Below the pieces are notes generated by a model. The model saw nothing but the letters and a program-made list of their open reading frames with translations. It made no database searches and was not told the origin of the DNA. 6,181 nucleotides of DNA from Campylobacteraceae bacterium. Its GTDB lineage: Bacteria > Campylobacterota > Campylobacteria > Campylobacterales > Sulfurospirillaceae. Location of the stretch: positions 1 through 6,181 of the forward strand of contig JAFLKZ010000048.1 of assembly GCA_019162915.1 (NCBI GenBank), given 5' to 3'. The position numbers were made by a program, and so were the translations under genes. Shown here piece by piece: positions 5,945-6,181 of this stretch; positions within the stretch are counted from its first letter, which is position 1; each line of letters starts with the position of its first letter.

Positions 5945-6152
5945 TTATGAAAAATTGAAAAAAAGTTATATGAAAGATGCTGAGTTTGTCACAATGTATG
6001 AAGATGCAAAAACTCAAATAGATTTGGAATATGAAGTGCAATGTATCAAAGACAAAATTTTTACTAATGATAAGTCTTTTAATATTTTAAATGCTCTTGA
6101 TTCTCTTCAAAAACATATTGTAGATTTTACAAATCAAAGAAGATTAGCGTAA
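5937..6152 (+). CDS. Putative short antitoxin (HigA N-terminal-like, no HTH visible)
   Basis: This 71-residue protein starts at ATG 5937, eight bases inside the toxin gene and six bases after AAAGGA (5925-5930). An earlier in-frame ATG at 5922 sits before that ribosome site, so I rejected it. The first 30 residues (YEKLKKSYMKDAEFVTMYEDAKTQI) resemble the N-terminal segment before the DNA-binding domain of HigA-type antitoxins (the 'L.DPEF...Y' pattern). The expected XRE helix-turn-helix is not seen; the remainder is a short helical tail ending in QRRLA. It probably neutralises the adjacent toxin. It could be a natural short form, or a gene cut when the neighbouring sequence was joined, since its last 19 bases overlap the integrase-like tail on the other strand. 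Confidence 0.65.
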   Translation: MSNYEKLKKSYMKDAEFVTMYEDAKTQIDLEYEVQCIKDKIFTNDKSFNILNALDSLQKHIVDFTNQRRLA

Positions 6153-6181
6153 TTTTTCGGTGTCGTCTCGGTGCGTTTTCT
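6134..6181 (-). CDS. Probable 3' end of a second integrase gene (partial, cut by window edge)
   Basis: The minus strand is open from the window edge to TGA at 6136-6134 and reads RKRTETTPKNYANLL. The left integrase ends DTDTTPRKNMIG; the shared ETTP/DTTP, then basic residue and Asn, are encoded by nearly the same DNA (TCGGTGTCGT plus TCGGTG). If real, the body of a second, related tyrosine recombinase lies to the right in the same orientation. Only 15 codons are visible, so a chance frame over a repeated DNA site is possible. Confidence 0.45.
   Translation of the reverse strand, partial: RKRTETTPKNYANLL
6157..6175 (+). repeat. Tandem TCGGTG motif, right copy
   Basis: TCGGTGTCG (6157-6165) is followed by TCGGTGCG (6168-6175), again with an 11-bp period. 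Compared with 132-148, ten bases (TCGGTGTCGT) are identical, one differs, and six more (TCGGTG) match. A T run precedes both copies. It may mark the boundary of the element or the tail of a related integrase gene. Confidence 0.6.

Noticed and set aside
6100..6181. Right-hand copy of the tRNA-Asn 3' end as attachment repeat
   Set aside because: No stretch resembling TTCGAATCCAGCATTCGGA occurs at the right end. If such a copy exists it lies outside the window.

Overview
The window is AT-rich and codes densely on both strands. Codon use, the tRNA-Asn and the protein styles suggest a Campylobacterota genome (Sulfurimonas, Arcobacter or Sulfurospirillum type). That assignment is inferred from style; no species-level marker is present. 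The layout is that of a small integrative element inserted next to a tRNA gene.

Left edge: a complete tRNA-Asn(GTT) with encoded CCA (7-81) is followed by a short terminator-like hairpin. The 3' end of a tyrosine-recombinase gene runs toward it, the usual position of an integrase beside its tRNA attachment site.

Replication and integration module, minus strand, 3700 down to 112: from a good sigma70-type promoter (-35 at 3700-3695, -10 at 3677-3672) runs what looks like one operon. In transcription order it encodes a ribbon-helix-helix regulator, a small protein in the position of a phage single-strand-DNA-binding protein, an HUH rolling-circle Rep, an excisionase-like HTH protein and the integrase. 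The Rep gene has an in-frame TAG (1881-1879). The frame continues beyond it with Rep-like C-terminal sequence, so Rep is either nonsense-split or depends on readthrough. No capsid, coat or morphogenesis gene is visible. The module resembles a minimal phage-satellite or integrative-plasmid replication cassette.

Cargo module, plus strand, 3763 to 6152: first comes a retron. Its non-coding RNA can be recognised by a perfect 13-bp inverted repeat (a1 at 3774-3786, a2 at 3920-3932). The repeat encloses msr hairpins and a long msd hairpin, and a TATAAT box is placed to start transcription at the first base of a1. The next gene is a retron reverse transcriptase (YADD, VTG and an NSxxH variant of the NAxxH motif) fused to a C-terminal TIR domain with a probable catalytic Glu. 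RT and presumed effector are therefore one polypeptide: an anti-phage retron of the RT-TIR kind. Behind it lies a toxin-antitoxin pair. The HigB/RelE-like (Gp49) toxin is apparently translated from a leaderless mRNA. It overlaps a 71-residue antitoxin candidate that has no visible HTH domain.

Right edge: the last 48 bases read on the minus strand as a C-terminal peptide closely similar to the tail of the left integrase (ETTP/DTTP). The DNA repeats the 11-bp-period motif TCGGTGTCG seen at 132-151. This suggests either the 3' end of a second integrase gene, and so tandem elements, or a boundary repeat of this element.
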